NCBI RefSeq assembly: GCF_039538365.1
Contig: NZ_BAABCA010000001.1
Location: forward strand, 434,001 to 498,000
From: Postechiella marina
GTDB lineage: Bacteria > Bacteroidota > Bacteroidia > Flavobacteriales > Flavobacteriaceae
Direction of reading: 5' to 3'
Length of the DNA: 64,000 bases
Part shown: positions 51,549-61,148 of the stretch, piece after piece
How the letters are laid out: the number at the start of each line of letters is the position of its first letter
Position numbering within the stretch: position 1 is the first letter of the stretch
Notes under the pieces: generated by a model
What the model was told of the DNA's origin: nothing
What the model saw: the letters and a program-made list of their open reading frames with translations, nothing else
The model's database searches: none
Translations under genes and position numbers: made by a program

Positions 51549-52574
51549 TTATTCTTCTAAAGGAATATATACTTCTGTAATATAATCTGCTGGGTTTGGT
51601 GTATTGCCAGGGTCTGTTTTATAAATTTCAAAAGGGTTAATAGGAGATGTAGCTATATTATTTTGAGTAATATAAGCTTTTGCAGCATTCCAAGCTTTAG
51701 GTAAATAGGTGTAATTCCCCTTTAAAGTCGTTTTTAAAACTTTTGTTTTTGGAATAAAACCACATAAAACTTCGCTACCATCTTCAACATTTATTTTATT
51801 CATTACAGGTATGGCATTGCTCATTATAATATTGCCATTTTCAGGGTTCATTTCATTATAAATGGTAAAAGGCATTCCGTTAGAAACAATATTATTTTTA
51901 GACATATAACTCATAATTTCTCCATATTGTTTCGCCATAACTTCACTAATATTCGAGCCAGAAACAGATGTAGTTTTGTACATGTAAAACCCACCACCAT
52001 ATTCTGTTATACCATCTATTTTTACACTGTTTTTTTGCATACCTGCAGTTACAATACTGTCTAACTTATATAAACCTCTATCAAAATCAGGCGAAGTGTT
52101 TTCTTCAATAGAACCAGCAAAAGTGGTATACATTTTGGTCATAAAATCTTGTTTCCCTTTCATAGCCCAAGTTACTTTAGTGCCAGTTTCTGTTGGTTCA
52201 AAAGTCCAATTTATGTTAGAATTAGAATCAAAAGGTTTTATAAATGTTATAAGTTGTTCTATTTGTTTATTTTTTTCTAAATTTAAAGTTCTCACACTGC
52301 CTTCTCCTAATAGTTCTCCATTCCATTCGTAATAAGCATCTATTCCAGATGTTTTATCACCATAATTAAGATCTGCATGAGGTTCTTGCTCTATCCAAGG
52401 CGAAAATTCTGGCCAATTTTTAAAGTCATTAACCTTATTAAATAGTAAAACGCTTGGTGCTTTAATATCTCTACTTCTAGAAAAAGAAAATTCGTTTGGT
52501 TGCACAGCAATGTATATAGAGGTGCCAATAAAAAGTATTAAGAATAGAAAAGAGAGGTATTTAAAAGTTTTCAT
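51549..52574 (-). CDS. SRPBCC-family protein with a second GyrI-like domain
   Basis: This 341-residue protein has an N-terminal membrane helix (FKYLSFLFLILFIGTSIYIAV), an SRPBCC/polyketide-cyclase domain (about 35-185, SRSRDIKAPSVLLFNKVNDFKNWPEFSPW and later WTFEPTETGTKVTWAMKG) and a C-terminal GyrI/effector-binding-like domain (about 200-341, GTY..LP.AWNAAKAYI pattern, ending TEVYIPLEE). Such pairs bind hydrophobic ligands. Role is unknown. It faces the DEAD-like gene and is divergent from the M49 peptidase gene. Confidence 0.85.
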   Translation of the reverse strand: MKTFKYLSFLFLILFIGTSIYIAVQPNEFSFSRSRDIKAPSVLLFNKVNDFKNWPEFSPWIEQEPHADLNYGDKTSGIDAYYEWNGELLGEGSVRTLNLEKNKQIEQLITFIKPFDSNSNINWTFEPTETGTKVTWAMKGKQDFMTKMYTTFAGSIEENTSPDFDRGLYKLDSIVTAGMQKNSVKIDGITEYGGGFYMYKTTSVSGSNISEVMAKQYGEIMSYMSKNNIVSNGMPFTIYNEMNPENGNIIMSNAIPVMNKINVEDGSEVLCGFIPKTKVLKTTLKGNYTYLPKAWNAAKAYITQNNIATSPINPFEIYKTDPGNTPNPADYITEVYIPLEE

Positions 52575-52669
52575 GACTATTAAACTTTAGTTTAAATTAG
52601 AGAATTATTAGTTTTAGAGAATAAGAATAAGTTTTTCGTAATTAAAAATGGTTATTTAAAGATATTATT

Positions 52670-52677
52670 TAAATTTG
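52670..52677 (+). promoter_or_regulatory. Candidate -7 box for the M49 peptidase gene
   Basis: TAAATTTG matches TAnnTTTG, 50 bp before the ATG at 52728; no convincing -33 seen. Confidence 0.4.
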
Positions 52678-52727
52678 CGCTTTAAAATAAACAATTACTT
52701 ATTAAAAGTAAAATTAAACTATTTTTT

Positions 52728-54767
52728 ATGAAATTAAAATTATTATTTGGTTTGATGCTAATGCTAGTATCTTTTTTTTCTTGTAAAAAAGAAACTAAAG
52801 AGGTTAAAGCAGAAAGTACAGTTAGTAAAAAAGATATTACCTTTAATAAAGAAGTAGATCGTTTTGCTGATATAAGAGTATTAAGATATCAAATACCAGG
52901 TTGGGATGTTTTAACTTTAAAAGAGCAAAAACTTGTATATTATCTTACACAAGCTGGTTATGCTGGTAGAGATATTAGTTGGGACCAAAACTACCGCCAT
53001 AATTTAGCTATAAGAAAGGCGTTAGAGCATATTTTTGTAAATTATAAAGGAGATAAATCAACCTCTAATTGGCAAGAATTCGAAACGTATTTAAAACGTG
53101 TATGGTTTAGCAACGGAATTCATCATCATTATTCTAACGATAAAATTAAGCCACTTTTTTCTTCTGCATATTTAAAAGAGTTATTGGCAAGTACTAATAC
53201 TGTTTTAAAAGGTGAAGCTTTCGATGTTATATTTAATAAGGTAGATAGTAAAAAAGTTAATCAAGCTAAAGGAGTAGATAATGTAGCCTTATCTGCGGTT
53301 AATTTTTATGGACCCAACGTAACAAATGCAGATGTAGAAAGTTTTTATAAGGCTAAAAAAATGCCAAATCCAGAAAAACCATTGTCCTTTGGTTTAAACT
53401 CTCAATTGGTAAAACAAAATGGTGTTTTAAAAGAGCGCGTTTATAAATCTGGCGGACTTTATGGCTCTGCTATAGACCAAATAATTAAATGGTTAGAATT
53501 AGCTAAAGGTGTTGCAGAAAATGATAAGCAAGCCAATGCTTTAGGTCTTTTAATAGAATACTATAAAACTGGAGATTTACAAACTTGGGATGACTATAAT
53601 GTCGCATGGACAAGTGCTACCGAAGGTAATATTGATTACATTAATAGTTTTATAGAAGTGTATAACGACCCTTTGGGTTATCGAGGGTCTTATGAAAACA
53701 TAGTAGAAATTACAGATTTTGACATGTCTCAAAAAATGAAGGTTTTATCGGATAACGCACAGTGGTTTGAAGATAACTCTACATTAATTGATGCACATAA
53801 AAAGAAGAATGTTGTTGGCGTTACTTATAAAGTTGTAAATGTTGCTGGAGAGTCTGGAGACGCTTCGCCAAGCACACCAATTGGCGTAAATTTACCAAAT
53901 GCAAACTGGATTAGAGCAGAGGTTGGTAGCAAGTCTGTATCGTTAGGAAATATTATAAATGCAAGTAATAATGCTGGTAGTTCTGGTCGATTGGAAGAGT
54001 TTGTTAATGATGAAGAAGAATTGGCTATTCATAAAAAATATGGAGAATTAGCAGATAAATTAGAGACTGCCTTGCACGAGGTTATTGGGCATGCTTCTGG
54101 ACAATTAAACCCTGGAGTTGGAGAGACTAAAGAAACTTTAAAAAATTATGCATCTACCCTAGAAGAAGGGCGTGCCGATTTGGTAGCATTATATTATATG
54201 TACCATCCTAAATTGCAAGAATTAGGTCTTGTAGATGATTGGAAAAAAGTAGGAATGGCTTCTTATGATGCATATATAAGTAATGGATTAATGAAACAAT
54301 TAATTCGTTTAAACATAGGTGATAATGTAGAAGAGGCGCATATGAGGAACAGACAATGGATTTCTGCTTGGGTATTCGAAAAAGGTAAAAAAGATAATGT
54401 TATAGAAAAAATAAAACGTAACGGTAAAACATATTTTAATATAAATGATTATGATAAGTTACGTGTACTTTTTGGTGAATTATTAAGAGAGACACAGCGC
54501 ATAAAATCTGAAGGAGATTACGCTGCTGTTGAAGCTCTAGTTGAAGGCTACGGAGTAAAAGTAGATCAAGGCATTCATGCAGAAGTTTTAGAACGCAATA
54601 AGAAATTTACATCTGCGCCATATAGCGGATATGTAAACCCTGTTTTAGTACCAGAAAAAAATGAAAATGGGGATATAGTAGCGATTAAAGTAACACATCC
54701 TGATAGTTTTACAGATCAAATGTTAAACTACAGTCGCGACTATAACTTCTTACCAGAAGTTAATTAA
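52728..54767 (+). CDS. Dipeptidyl-peptidase III-like lipoprotein (peptidase family M49)
   Basis: This 679-residue protein has a lipoprotein signal with lipobox FFSC. The zinc site HEVIGH (HExxGH, residues 450-455) is the M49 hallmark, and the third ligand Glu comes from LEEGRADLVALYYM (about 482). Family enzymes release dipeptides from peptide N-termini. The lipoprotein form implies action at the periplasm or surface, feeding on peptides. It is monocistronic and ends at a hairpin terminator. Confidence 0.92.
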   Translation: MKLKLLFGLMLMLVSFFSCKKETKEVKAESTVSKKDITFNKEVDRFADIRVLRYQIPGWDVLTLKEQKLVYYLTQAGYAGRDISWDQNYRHNLAIRKALEHIFVNYKGDKSTSNWQEFETYLKRVWFSNGIHHHYSNDKIKPLFSSAYLKELLASTNTVLKGEAFDVIFNKVDSKKVNQAKGVDNVALSAVNFYGPNVTNADVESFYKAKKMPNPEKPLSFGLNSQLVKQNGVLKERVYKSGGLYGSAIDQIIKWLELAKGVAENDKQANALGLLIEYYKTGDLQTWDDYNVAWTSATEGNIDYINSFIEVYNDPLGYRGSYENIVEITDFDMSQKMKVLSDNAQWFEDNSTLIDAHKKKNVVGVTYKVVNVAGESGDASPSTPIGVNLPNANWIRAEVGSKSVSLGNIINASNNAGSSGRLEEFVNDEEELAIHKKYGELADKLETALHEVIGHASGQLNPGVGETKETLKNYASTLEEGRADLVALYYMYHPKLQELGLVDDWKKVGMASYDAYISNGLMKQLIRLNIGDNVEEAHMRNRQWISAWVFEKGKKDNVIEKIKRNGKTYFNINDYDKLRVLFGELLRETQRIKSEGDYAAVEALVEGYGVKVDQGIHAEVLERNKKFTSAPYSGYVNPVLVPEKNENGDIVAIKVTHPDSFTDQMLNYSRDYNFLPEVN

Positions 54768-54798
54768 ATATTATTAGAATTAGTCAAACAGAAAAATG

Positions 54799-54828
54799 CA
54801 GGCCCTTTAGTTAAGGGTCTGTTTTTTT
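54799..54828 (+). terminator. Terminator of the M49 peptidase gene
   Basis: CAGGCCCTT / AAGGGTCTG with a 5-nt loop (one G-U pair) followed by seven T. Confidence 0.88.
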
Positions 54829-55015
54829 ATTTACACTAAATACTAAAAGAATAATATTTATGGCTAAAAGAAAGCTAATTATTAATAAAACTTGCATGTA
54901 GTATTGTTTACTTATTAAGTAAGATACATAAACCTCAAAAAGGTTGCGTAAAATTTTAATGTTTTATTATAAAACAGGTAAAAACCTTTTTTTCCTACTC
55001 GTAATACTTTGTCTT

Positions 55016-55290
55016 ATAAAAAAAAACTAAGGCTTTTCTTTCGAAAAGCCTTTATAAAATTGCGTTAATGTTAAAGTTACCTACATAACCCTGCTATTAT
55101 TAATTAAACAATTTTTACTTAAAATATTATAATAAATGTTAATTTTAAACAACTAAATGCTATGCATCTATTTGCAGTATTTTAACCATGAATAAAAGTG
55201 TATTGTTCAAAAAAAATAGTGGGGATATGCTGTTAAAAAGAAGCTTTAAAACAAAATTTCGAGCTTAAGAATTTATTAGCATAATCAAAT
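55016..55290 (-). ncRNA. Candidate small RNA with its own terminator
   Basis: The gap of about 680 bp (54768-55445) contains no gene I can support, but on the minus strand a perfect hairpin AAGGCTTTTC/GAAAAGCCTT (55029-55052) is followed by a T-run, a good intrinsic terminator. The adjacent DUF5723 gene already has its own terminator at 55395. A TACATTTG box (CAAATGTA on the plus strand, 55286-55293) lies upstream. Together these would frame a transcript of about 250 nt. No known RNA family is recognised. Confidence 0.3.
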
Positions 55291-55394
55291 GTAATAAATT
55301 CTAACTTTTAATTCGTGATAATTTATATATTTCTTGGTTTATCAATTTGTTTAACTTTATTTTAATTAAGATTTTTTACTAAAATAAATGGTAT

Positions 55395-55422
55395 AAAAAA
55401 AGACCTTCAATGCAGAAGGTCT
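55395..55422 (-). terminator. Terminator of the DUF5723 gene
   Basis: On the minus strand AAGACCTTC, a 6-nt loop and GAAGGTCTT run into seven T. Confidence 0.88.
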
Positions 55423-55445
55423 TATAGTAATGTATAATGATTTTT

Positions 55446-56774
55446 TTATTGATAAATAGGAATTTTTAAACCAACATATACATCGGTAGTTTTTGTAGAA
55501 TCTGATAAGAGATTAGATAAAACAGATCCAGACCCTACCATTAATGGACCAAATCTAAAACCTCCACCCCAAGCAAATTCTCCATATTGTCTTAGGCTAA
55601 TTGGCGAGTATATACTAAACCATTTAGTTTCTAGTCTAGGAGAAAGTGTTACTGTATTTATTACCGTATTGGCATTGGGAGTATTGTTTTTTATAAGCGA
55701 TAAGTTACTTTGTAAACTTATGTATATTTTATTTTTTATTTGGTAGTCTACTAATAAACGAAGCGCTGTAGGTAATTTTAATTCTTGTGTAATTTTTTCT
55801 TCAGTACTTTCGTAATTATCTTCTAGAAATTGTTCTGTGTCATCATCAAAATCAGAAGCATTAACTGTTTCATTTAAATCGTAAGTTGTTACTGTACTGT
55901 TGTCGTAACTTATAGAACCAATATCTGTAATGGCAGCGCCTATTTTTAATTTGTATTTGTTTTGTTTTCTAGAAAATAAAGAGTCTTTTACTTTATTAGG
56001 TCTGTATTCGTATGTAAAACCAATATCTGCACCAAAACCAGAACTTAAATTGTCAAAATTAATATCGTCATTATCAAAACCTTCAGTGGTTCCGTAGCTT
56101 AAAGAACCTTGGGTAGCTAATTCTTTAGTGCTTGCAGTATATTGTCCTTCAAAACCAGGGCTGTTAATAAATAGAGCTCCAGCACCTTGTAAGTATTTTA
56201 AAGTAACGCCTCCTTTTAAAAAGTTTTTGTCTGTATCTACTAATATACGCCCATAAACAATTCCTGCTTCTGCCCATGCATGAATATTTCCAGTTAGGTT
56301 TTTAGAATCAAAATCGAAGTCATAGTCAATATCAAATTCATCTGCAACACCTTCATAAAGTTCTCCGCTAATGTTATTAATATTTAAAAAGGCTCTTACT
56401 CTACTAACAACACCAATACTGCTTTTTGGAGATAAGTTAAACATAAAAGAGGGACCAAGTATGTCAACATTCATAAAAAAATTGTTAGCATTCGATGGGA
56501 ATTTTTCTGCATCAGTTTCAAAATCAAAACCTTCGTCAGAGTTTATAATATCTCCTACACTTAATCCTAAATAGTCTGAGCCACCAAAAACACTAGCAGA
56601 AAATAAATTAATGTCTGCTTTATATTTAGAATCGACCACATTAGATGGATTTGCAGTAAGAGATTGTATACCAGAATAATTGTCTGCGGTATTACCAATG
56701 TAGCTTTGTGCACTTAGCTTTATAAAACCAAAAGCACATAAAACCATTACTGTTAAAGTTTTTAATTTAATCAT
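55446..56774 (-). CDS. DUF5723 family outer-membrane protein
   Basis: This 442-residue protein has a signal peptide (ending FIKLSAQ), an early TADNYSGIQSLTANPSNVVDSKYKAD-type segment and many alternating beta strands, as in DUF5723/PorV-like barrels of Bacteroidota. It ends VYVGLKIPIYQ. It is probably an outer-membrane barrel of unknown cargo. Monocistronic. The 300 bp upstream hold no other gene and no obvious -33/-7 pair. Confidence 0.85.
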   Translation of the reverse strand: MIKLKTLTVMVLCAFGFIKLSAQSYIGNTADNYSGIQSLTANPSNVVDSKYKADINLFSASVFGGSDYLGLSVGDIINSDEGFDFETDAEKFPSNANNFFMNVDILGPSFMFNLSPKSSIGVVSRVRAFLNINNISGELYEGVADEFDIDYDFDFDSKNLTGNIHAWAEAGIVYGRILVDTDKNFLKGGVTLKYLQGAGALFINSPGFEGQYTASTKELATQGSLSYGTTEGFDNDDINFDNLSSGFGADIGFTYEYRPNKVKDSLFSRKQNKYKLKIGAAITDIGSISYDNSTVTTYDLNETVNASDFDDDTEQFLEDNYESTEEKITQELKLPTALRLLVDYQIKNKIYISLQSNLSLIKNNTPNANTVINTVTLSPRLETKWFSIYSPISLRQYGEFAWGGGFRFGPLMVGSGSVLSNLLSDSTKTTDVYVGLKIPIYQ

Positions 56775-57073
56775 GTTGTAAATAAATTATTGTTAATGTT
56801 TGTTAAGTTTTGGGGTCTAAAATACAAATGCTAAAGGAAAAAGGGGGTACTTTAGACAAGGTATTTTTACCCATTTATCGAAAAGTTTTCGTCAACAAAA
56901 TTTTAATAATTTAAAGGTAAAGCCTCTTTTCTCTGCTAAATCATCATTTTTTATAATTATTAAAAACTGTATTTAATTTTAGCCTTGTCTCTTTTAGAAT
57001 TAGAGATTTGTATTTAGATATTAAAATGATAATTTAATGGTCTCTTTTTTTTGATTAAGAAAATAAAAAAAGA

Positions 57074-57259
57074 CTACTTAAAAATGAATTTTATAGCTAC
57101 TATAGAGAGAATAAAAGTAATAAAAGCAATTAAAACCCAATAGCTGCCAGAATAAAAGCGCTTATGTAGTTTTAAATCTTTACGATAAGTAAAACCAATA
57201 ACAATAGAAAAAACTACAAAAAAGATAATTCCAAAAATGATTTGACCGTTACTAAACAT
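57074..57259 (-). CDS. Small two-helix membrane protein
   Basis: This 61-residue protein has two hydrophobic helices (IIFGIIFFVVFSIVIGF and YWVLIAFITFILSIVAIKFIF) joined by a basic loop (TYRKDLKLHKRFYSG) that would lie in the cytoplasm. The composition and topology make it a believable gene. I know this type of short protein from flavobacteria without a function. It is divergent from the MazG-like gene. Confidence 0.65.
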   Translation of the reverse strand: MFSNGQIIFGIIFFVVFSIVIGFTYRKDLKLHKRFYSGSYWVLIAFITFILSIVAIKFIFK

Positions 57260-57332
57260 ATGTTATTTTTATGCGAATTTAATGAAATAGAAAAGATTTT
57301 CTTCTTCAAGAAAATTAAAAATATAATTATTT

Positions 57333-57719
57333 ATGAAAAATAAAATAGAAGCTGTAAAAGCTTTTCATACAGCATTTAAAATTGGGCATAGAGAAACGCC
57401 TAAAGCAGATTTAGGTATAGATAAAAATACCCTACGTTTTAATTTAATGAAGGAAGAAAATGAAGAATATTTAGAGGCTGCAAATAATAACGATTTAGTA
57501 GAAGTTGCCGATGCCTTGGGAGATATGCTTTATATTTTATGTGGTACCATTATTGAACACGGTATGCAGTATAAAATAGAGGAGGTTTTTGAAGAAATAC
57601 AGCGTAGTAATATGAGTAAACTTGGAGAAGATGGCCAACCAATTTATAGAGAGGATGGTAAGGTTTTAAAAGGCCCAAACTATTTTAAACCTAACATTGC
57701 AGATATTTTAAACAAATAA
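57333..57719 (+). CDS. MazG/HisE-like nucleoside triphosphate pyrophosphohydrolase
   Basis: This 128-residue all-alpha protein has the metal motif KEENEEYLEA (Glu41, Glu42, Glu45) followed by EVADALGDMLYIL (Glu57, Asp60, Asp64), the EExxE...ExxD pattern of MazG-type enzymes. They hydrolyse (d)NTPs or phosphoribosyl-ATP to monophosphate and pyrophosphate. A histidine-pathway role is not supported by neighbours; house-cleaning of nucleotides is more likely. Confidence 0.85.
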   Translation: MKNKIEAVKAFHTAFKIGHRETPKADLGIDKNTLRFNLMKEENEEYLEAANNNDLVEVADALGDMLYILCGTIIEHGMQYKIEEVFEEIQRSNMSKLGEDGQPIYREDGKVLKGPNYFKPNIADILNK

Positions 57720-57730
57720 AATACAAAACA

Positions 57731-57762
57731 AAAAAAGAGAAGCTAATGGCTTCTCTTTTTTT
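57731..57762. terminator. Bidirectional terminator
   Basis: AAAAAAGAGAAGC / GCTTCTCTTTTTTT with a 5-nt loop between the convergent MazG-like and ilvE genes. Confidence 0.9.
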
Positions 57763-57781
57763 GTTAAAATTATGTTTTGTG

Positions 57782-58846
57782 TTAAAGTTTATACCTCCAA
57801 CCAAAAGAATCTTCAGATTTATTGGTTTGAATATCTGTAATTTGCTTTTTTAATAAACTAGCGTAGGTTTCTTTTAATTCTGGTAAATCAAAATCTTCGT
57901 TTTTATAACCAAAGCCTGCAATTGGCGAAATTACTGCAGCAGTACCTGCCCCAAACATTTCTTTAAGCTCTCCATTTTTAGCAGCGTCTACAACTTCTTT
58001 TACAGTTATTTTTCTAACTTCAACAGGTATTCCTTTGCTTTCTGCAATGGCAATAATACTTTTTCTAGTAATACCATCAAGAATTCTGTCGCTAGTAGGC
58101 CCTGTTATTAAAGTGTCGTTAATTCTAACAAAAATATTCATGGCACCAGCTTCTTCAATATACTCGTGTGTATTATCGTCTGTCCAAATAACTTGTTGGT
58201 AGCCTTTATCTATAGCCAATTGTGTTGGGTAAAATTGCCCAGCATAATTACCTCCAGCTTTAGCAAAACCAACTCCGCCATTAGCAGATCTAGAATAAGT
58301 TTCTTCAATTAAAACTTTTACTTTACCAGAGAAATAAGATCCTGAAGGTGCAGTACAAATAATAAATTTATATTCGTTTGCTGGCGAAGCGTGAAAGCCA
58401 TTTCCTGATGCAAAAATAAACGGACGAATATATAAAGAGCTACCTTCGTTTGTTGGTATCCAAGCTTCATCAACCTTTAGTAAAGCTTTTAAACCATCCA
58501 TAAAATAATTTTCGGGTAATTCTGGAATAGCCATACGTTTAGCCGAAATGTTTAAACGCTTAATATTGTCTGTAGGTCTAAATAAAAAAACATCATTATT
58601 AGTGTCTTTGTAAGCTTTCATACCTTCAAAAACAGATTGTCCATAATGAAATATTTTTGCAGAAGGATCTAAAGTAATTGGATGATATGGTACTATTTTT
58701 GGCTTTTGCCATTTACCATCTTTAAAATCGCATTCTAACATATGGTCAGAAAAGACACTACCAAACTTTAAATTATCAAAATCTATGTCTTTAATTTTAG
58801 ACGTCTCTGCTTTAATTATTTCAATATCGTTAATTATAGTACTCAT
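57782..58846 (-). CDS. ilvE: Branched-chain amino acid aminotransferase
   Basis: This 354-residue class IV PLP enzyme of the BCAT type has HYGQSVFEGMKAY (67-79), YIRPFIFASG, the PLP lysine Lys196 in GFAKAGGNYAG, and a C-terminal EMFGAGTAAVISPI loop. It interconverts Leu, Ile, Val and their 2-oxo acids. It stands alone with no other ilv genes. A -7-like box (CAAATTTA on the plus strand, 58869-58876) lies just upstream. Confidence 0.95.
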   Translation of the reverse strand: MSTIINDIEIIKAETSKIKDIDFDNLKFGSVFSDHMLECDFKDGKWQKPKIVPYHPITLDPSAKIFHYGQSVFEGMKAYKDTNNDVFLFRPTDNIKRLNISAKRMAIPELPENYFMDGLKALLKVDEAWIPTNEGSSLYIRPFIFASGNGFHASPANEYKFIICTAPSGSYFSGKVKVLIEETYSRSANGGVGFAKAGGNYAGQFYPTQLAIDKGYQQVIWTDDNTHEYIEEAGAMNIFVRINDTLITGPTSDRILDGITRKSIIAIAESKGIPVEVRKITVKEVVDAAKNGELKEMFGAGTAAVISPIAGFGYKNEDFDLPELKETYASLLKKQITDIQTNKSEDSFGWRYKL

Positions 58847-58940
58847 AATTTTTCATTATTATATGATACAAATTTAGGTAAAATGGATTTTAAAAAATGC
58901 TATATTTACACAAATCCTTTAAAAAAAATAAATTATTGTT

Positions 58941-59444
58941 ATGCGAATTGCTTTATTAGTATGTATCACTGTTTTTTTTGTAACATCTTGCAAAAACGAA
59001 GGTTCTAAAAAAGATGTAGAAATTAAGCCAATAACCAAAGTTAATTACCAATCTTTCGGAAAAGAAATTTTAGCTATAGACGCCATAAAAGCACCATCGA
59101 TGGCTGCTCATTATAAAACCATGAGTATTGGCGACAGTGTGCCATCTAAAATGCGAGCCAAAGTTACTGGTGTATGCAAAGCTAAAGGGTGTTGGATGAC
59201 TTTAGATTTAGAAGATGGTAACGAGGTTATGGTTAAATTTAAAGATTATGGCTTTTTTGTACCTAAAGATATAGAAGGAAAACAAGTTATAATTAACGGT
59301 AAGGCTTATATAAAGGAAGTACCTGTAGAAGAGTTGAGGCATTACGCAAAAGATGCAGGCGAATCTCCAGAAAAAATAGCAAGTATAATTAATCCAGAAC
59401 GCACGCTTTCTTTTGAGGCAGATGGTGTTTTGCTAAAGCCATAA
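58941..59444 (+). CDS. DUF4920 lipoprotein
   Basis: This 167-residue protein has a lipoprotein signal with lipobox VTSC and a DUF4920 domain: VTGVCKAKGCWMTLDLEDGNEVMVKFKDYGFFVP with two Cys that could bind metal or form a disulfide. The remaining beta-rich part resembles an OB-like fold (KQVIINGKAYIKEVPV). Function unknown. The mnmD gene starts 2 bp after its stop, so they are one transcript. Confidence 0.88.
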   Translation: MRIALLVCITVFFVTSCKNEGSKKDVEIKPITKVNYQSFGKEILAIDAIKAPSMAAHYKTMSIGDSVPSKMRAKVTGVCKAKGCWMTLDLEDGNEVMVKFKDYGFFVPKDIEGKQVIINGKAYIKEVPVEELRHYAKDAGESPEKIASIINPERTLSFEADGVLLKP

Positions 59445-59446
59445 TT

Positions 59447-60148
59447 TTGATTAGAGAAGTTGTAATAACAGGAGACGGATCGTCTACCATACATTTGCCA
59501 GAATGGAATGAGCAATACCACTCTAAACATGGAGCAATTCAAGAAGCGTATCACGTATTTATAAAAAGTGGGTTGCATTACCTATACAATTTACCGCATG
59601 CAAATTTTAAGGATGCGTCTCAAAACTTATCTATATTAGAAATTGGTTTTGGCACAGGGTTAAATGCCTTTATTACGCTTATAGAGGCAAATACATTAGA
59701 AATGAATATTTGTTATAATGGTGTAGAAGGTTATCCTGTTTTGGGAGAAGAAATTAATAAGCTTAATTATGCTTCAGAATTAAAAAATAATACCGAGGCT
59801 TCTTTGTTTAAAACTTTGCACGATGTAAGCTGGGAAGAGGCTCATAAAATAACTCCAAATTTTGAACTCACTAAAACTAATTTATTTTTTGCAGAAATTA
59901 AAGATAAAAGCAAATACAATCTTATTTATTTTGATGCATTTGGAGCTCGGGTTCAACCCGAACTATGGACAGAGTCTATATTTTTAAAAATGTATGAAGC
60001 TTTACAAAACAATGGTGTTTTGGTTACCTATTCTGCTAAAGGCAGCGTACGCAGGGCTATGCAGTCGGTTGGTTTTGAAGTAGAACGTCTACCAGGGCCT
60101 CCAGGCAAAAGGGAAATGCTTCGGGCCACAAAGAAAAGCGGATGTTAA
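59447..60148 (+). CDS. mnmD: tRNA 5-methylaminomethyl-2-thiouridine methyltransferase MnmD
   Basis: This 233-residue Rossmann methyltransferase reads from a TTG at 59447, two bases after the DUF4920 stop. The start gives the N-terminus (MIREVVITGDGSSTIHLPEWNEQYHSKHGA) typical of MnmD. The AdoMet motif is LEIGFGTGLNA, then YFDAFGARVQPELWT and VLVTYSAKGSVRRAM. It is the stand-alone methyltransferase half of MnmC that completes mnm5s2U34; the oxidase half is not here. Confidence 0.92.
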   Translation: MIREVVITGDGSSTIHLPEWNEQYHSKHGAIQEAYHVFIKSGLHYLYNLPHANFKDASQNLSILEIGFGTGLNAFITLIEANTLEMNICYNGVEGYPVLGEEINKLNYASELKNNTEASLFKTLHDVSWEEAHKITPNFELTKTNLFFAEIKDKSKYNLIYFDAFGARVQPELWTESIFLKMYEALQNNGVLVTYSAKGSVRRAMQSVGFEVERLPGPPGKREMLRATKKSGC

Positions 60149-60221
60149 TACACTACAAATGTTAAACCTAATGTAAATGTATAGTCTTTGGTTTATATGT
60201 TTCGTAACTTTAAAATAAAAA

Positions 60222-61124
60222 ATGCGCTTATTAATTACTGGTGCCACTGGGCTTATAGGAAATGAAATAGTTAAGAAATGTCACCAACAAAATATTGATG
60301 TAAATTATTTAACTACTCGAAAATCTAAAATCGAGCAAAAAAATAATTACAAAGGTTTTTATTGGAATGTAGAAAATCAAGAAATAGACACAGCTTGTTT
60401 TAAAAATGTAGATGCCATTATACATTTAGCTGGTGCAAGTATATCTAACCGCTGGACACCTAGTTATAAAAATAAAATTATTTCGAGCCGAGTAAATAGT
60501 ACATTGCTTTTAATTAAAGCATTAAAAGGCGAAACTCACTCTATAAAACATGTTGTTTCTGGAAGTGCTATTGGCGTTTACCCAGATTCTTTAACGAATT
60601 ATTACGATGAGTCTTTTAATGGCGAAAACGATTCGTTTTTAGGTGAGGTAGTAAAAAAATGGGAAGCTGCTGTTGATGGGTTTTCTAAGTTAGATATACA
60701 TGTTTCTAAAATACGAACAGGTTTAGTATTGTCTTATAAAGGAGGCGCTTTACCAGAGATGGTTAAACCTATTAAGTTTGGTGTTGGTGCAGCATTTGGA
60801 AATGGTAAACACTGGCAGTCTTGGATTCATATTTCAGATTTAGCAAACATGTTTTTATTTCTTTTAGAACAGAAGTTGTATGGCGTTTATAATGGTGTAG
60901 CGCCTAATCCAGAAACAAATAAGGCTTTAACAAAAGTTATTGCTAAAGTTGTAAATAGACCGCTTTTATTACCTAATATTCCTAAATTTGTAATGAAAAT
61001 TATTTTAGGCGATATGCATCAGTTACTGTTTGATAGCCAAAGGGTAAGTTCTAAAAAAATTGAAGATCAAAATTTTTTGTTTGAATATCATCATTTAAAA
61101 CCAGCTTTGGAAGATTTGTTATGA
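60222..61124 (+). CDS. TIGR01777-family NAD-dependent epimerase-like protein
   Basis: This 300-residue extended-SDR protein has the nucleotide loop ITGATGLIGNEIV, DAIIHLAGASISNRWT (the family-specific GASI..RWT), a VSGSAIGVYPD segment, and a C-terminal DUF1731-like end (VMKIILGDMHQLLFDSQRV). E. coli YfcH is a relative. The substrate is unknown. It follows mnmD by about 70 bp and may be in the same unit. Confidence 0.9.
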   Translation: MRLLITGATGLIGNEIVKKCHQQNIDVNYLTTRKSKIEQKNNYKGFYWNVENQEIDTACFKNVDAIIHLAGASISNRWTPSYKNKIISSRVNSTLLLIKALKGETHSIKHVVSGSAIGVYPDSLTNYYDESFNGENDSFLGEVVKKWEAAVDGFSKLDIHVSKIRTGLVLSYKGGALPEMVKPIKFGVGAAFGNGKHWQSWIHISDLANMFLFLLEQKLYGVYNGVAPNPETNKALTKVIAKVVNRPLLLPNIPKFVMKIILGDMHQLLFDSQRVSSKKIEDQNFLFEYHHLKPALEDLL

Positions 61125-61148
61125 TATAATAAATTCTACAATAATATT

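Noticed and set aside
54871..54912. A 13-codon frame starting ATGGCTAAAAG after the M49 peptidase gene
   Set aside because: Too short and without a ribosome site or conservation evidence; the adjacent terminator at 54799 makes transcription unlikely.
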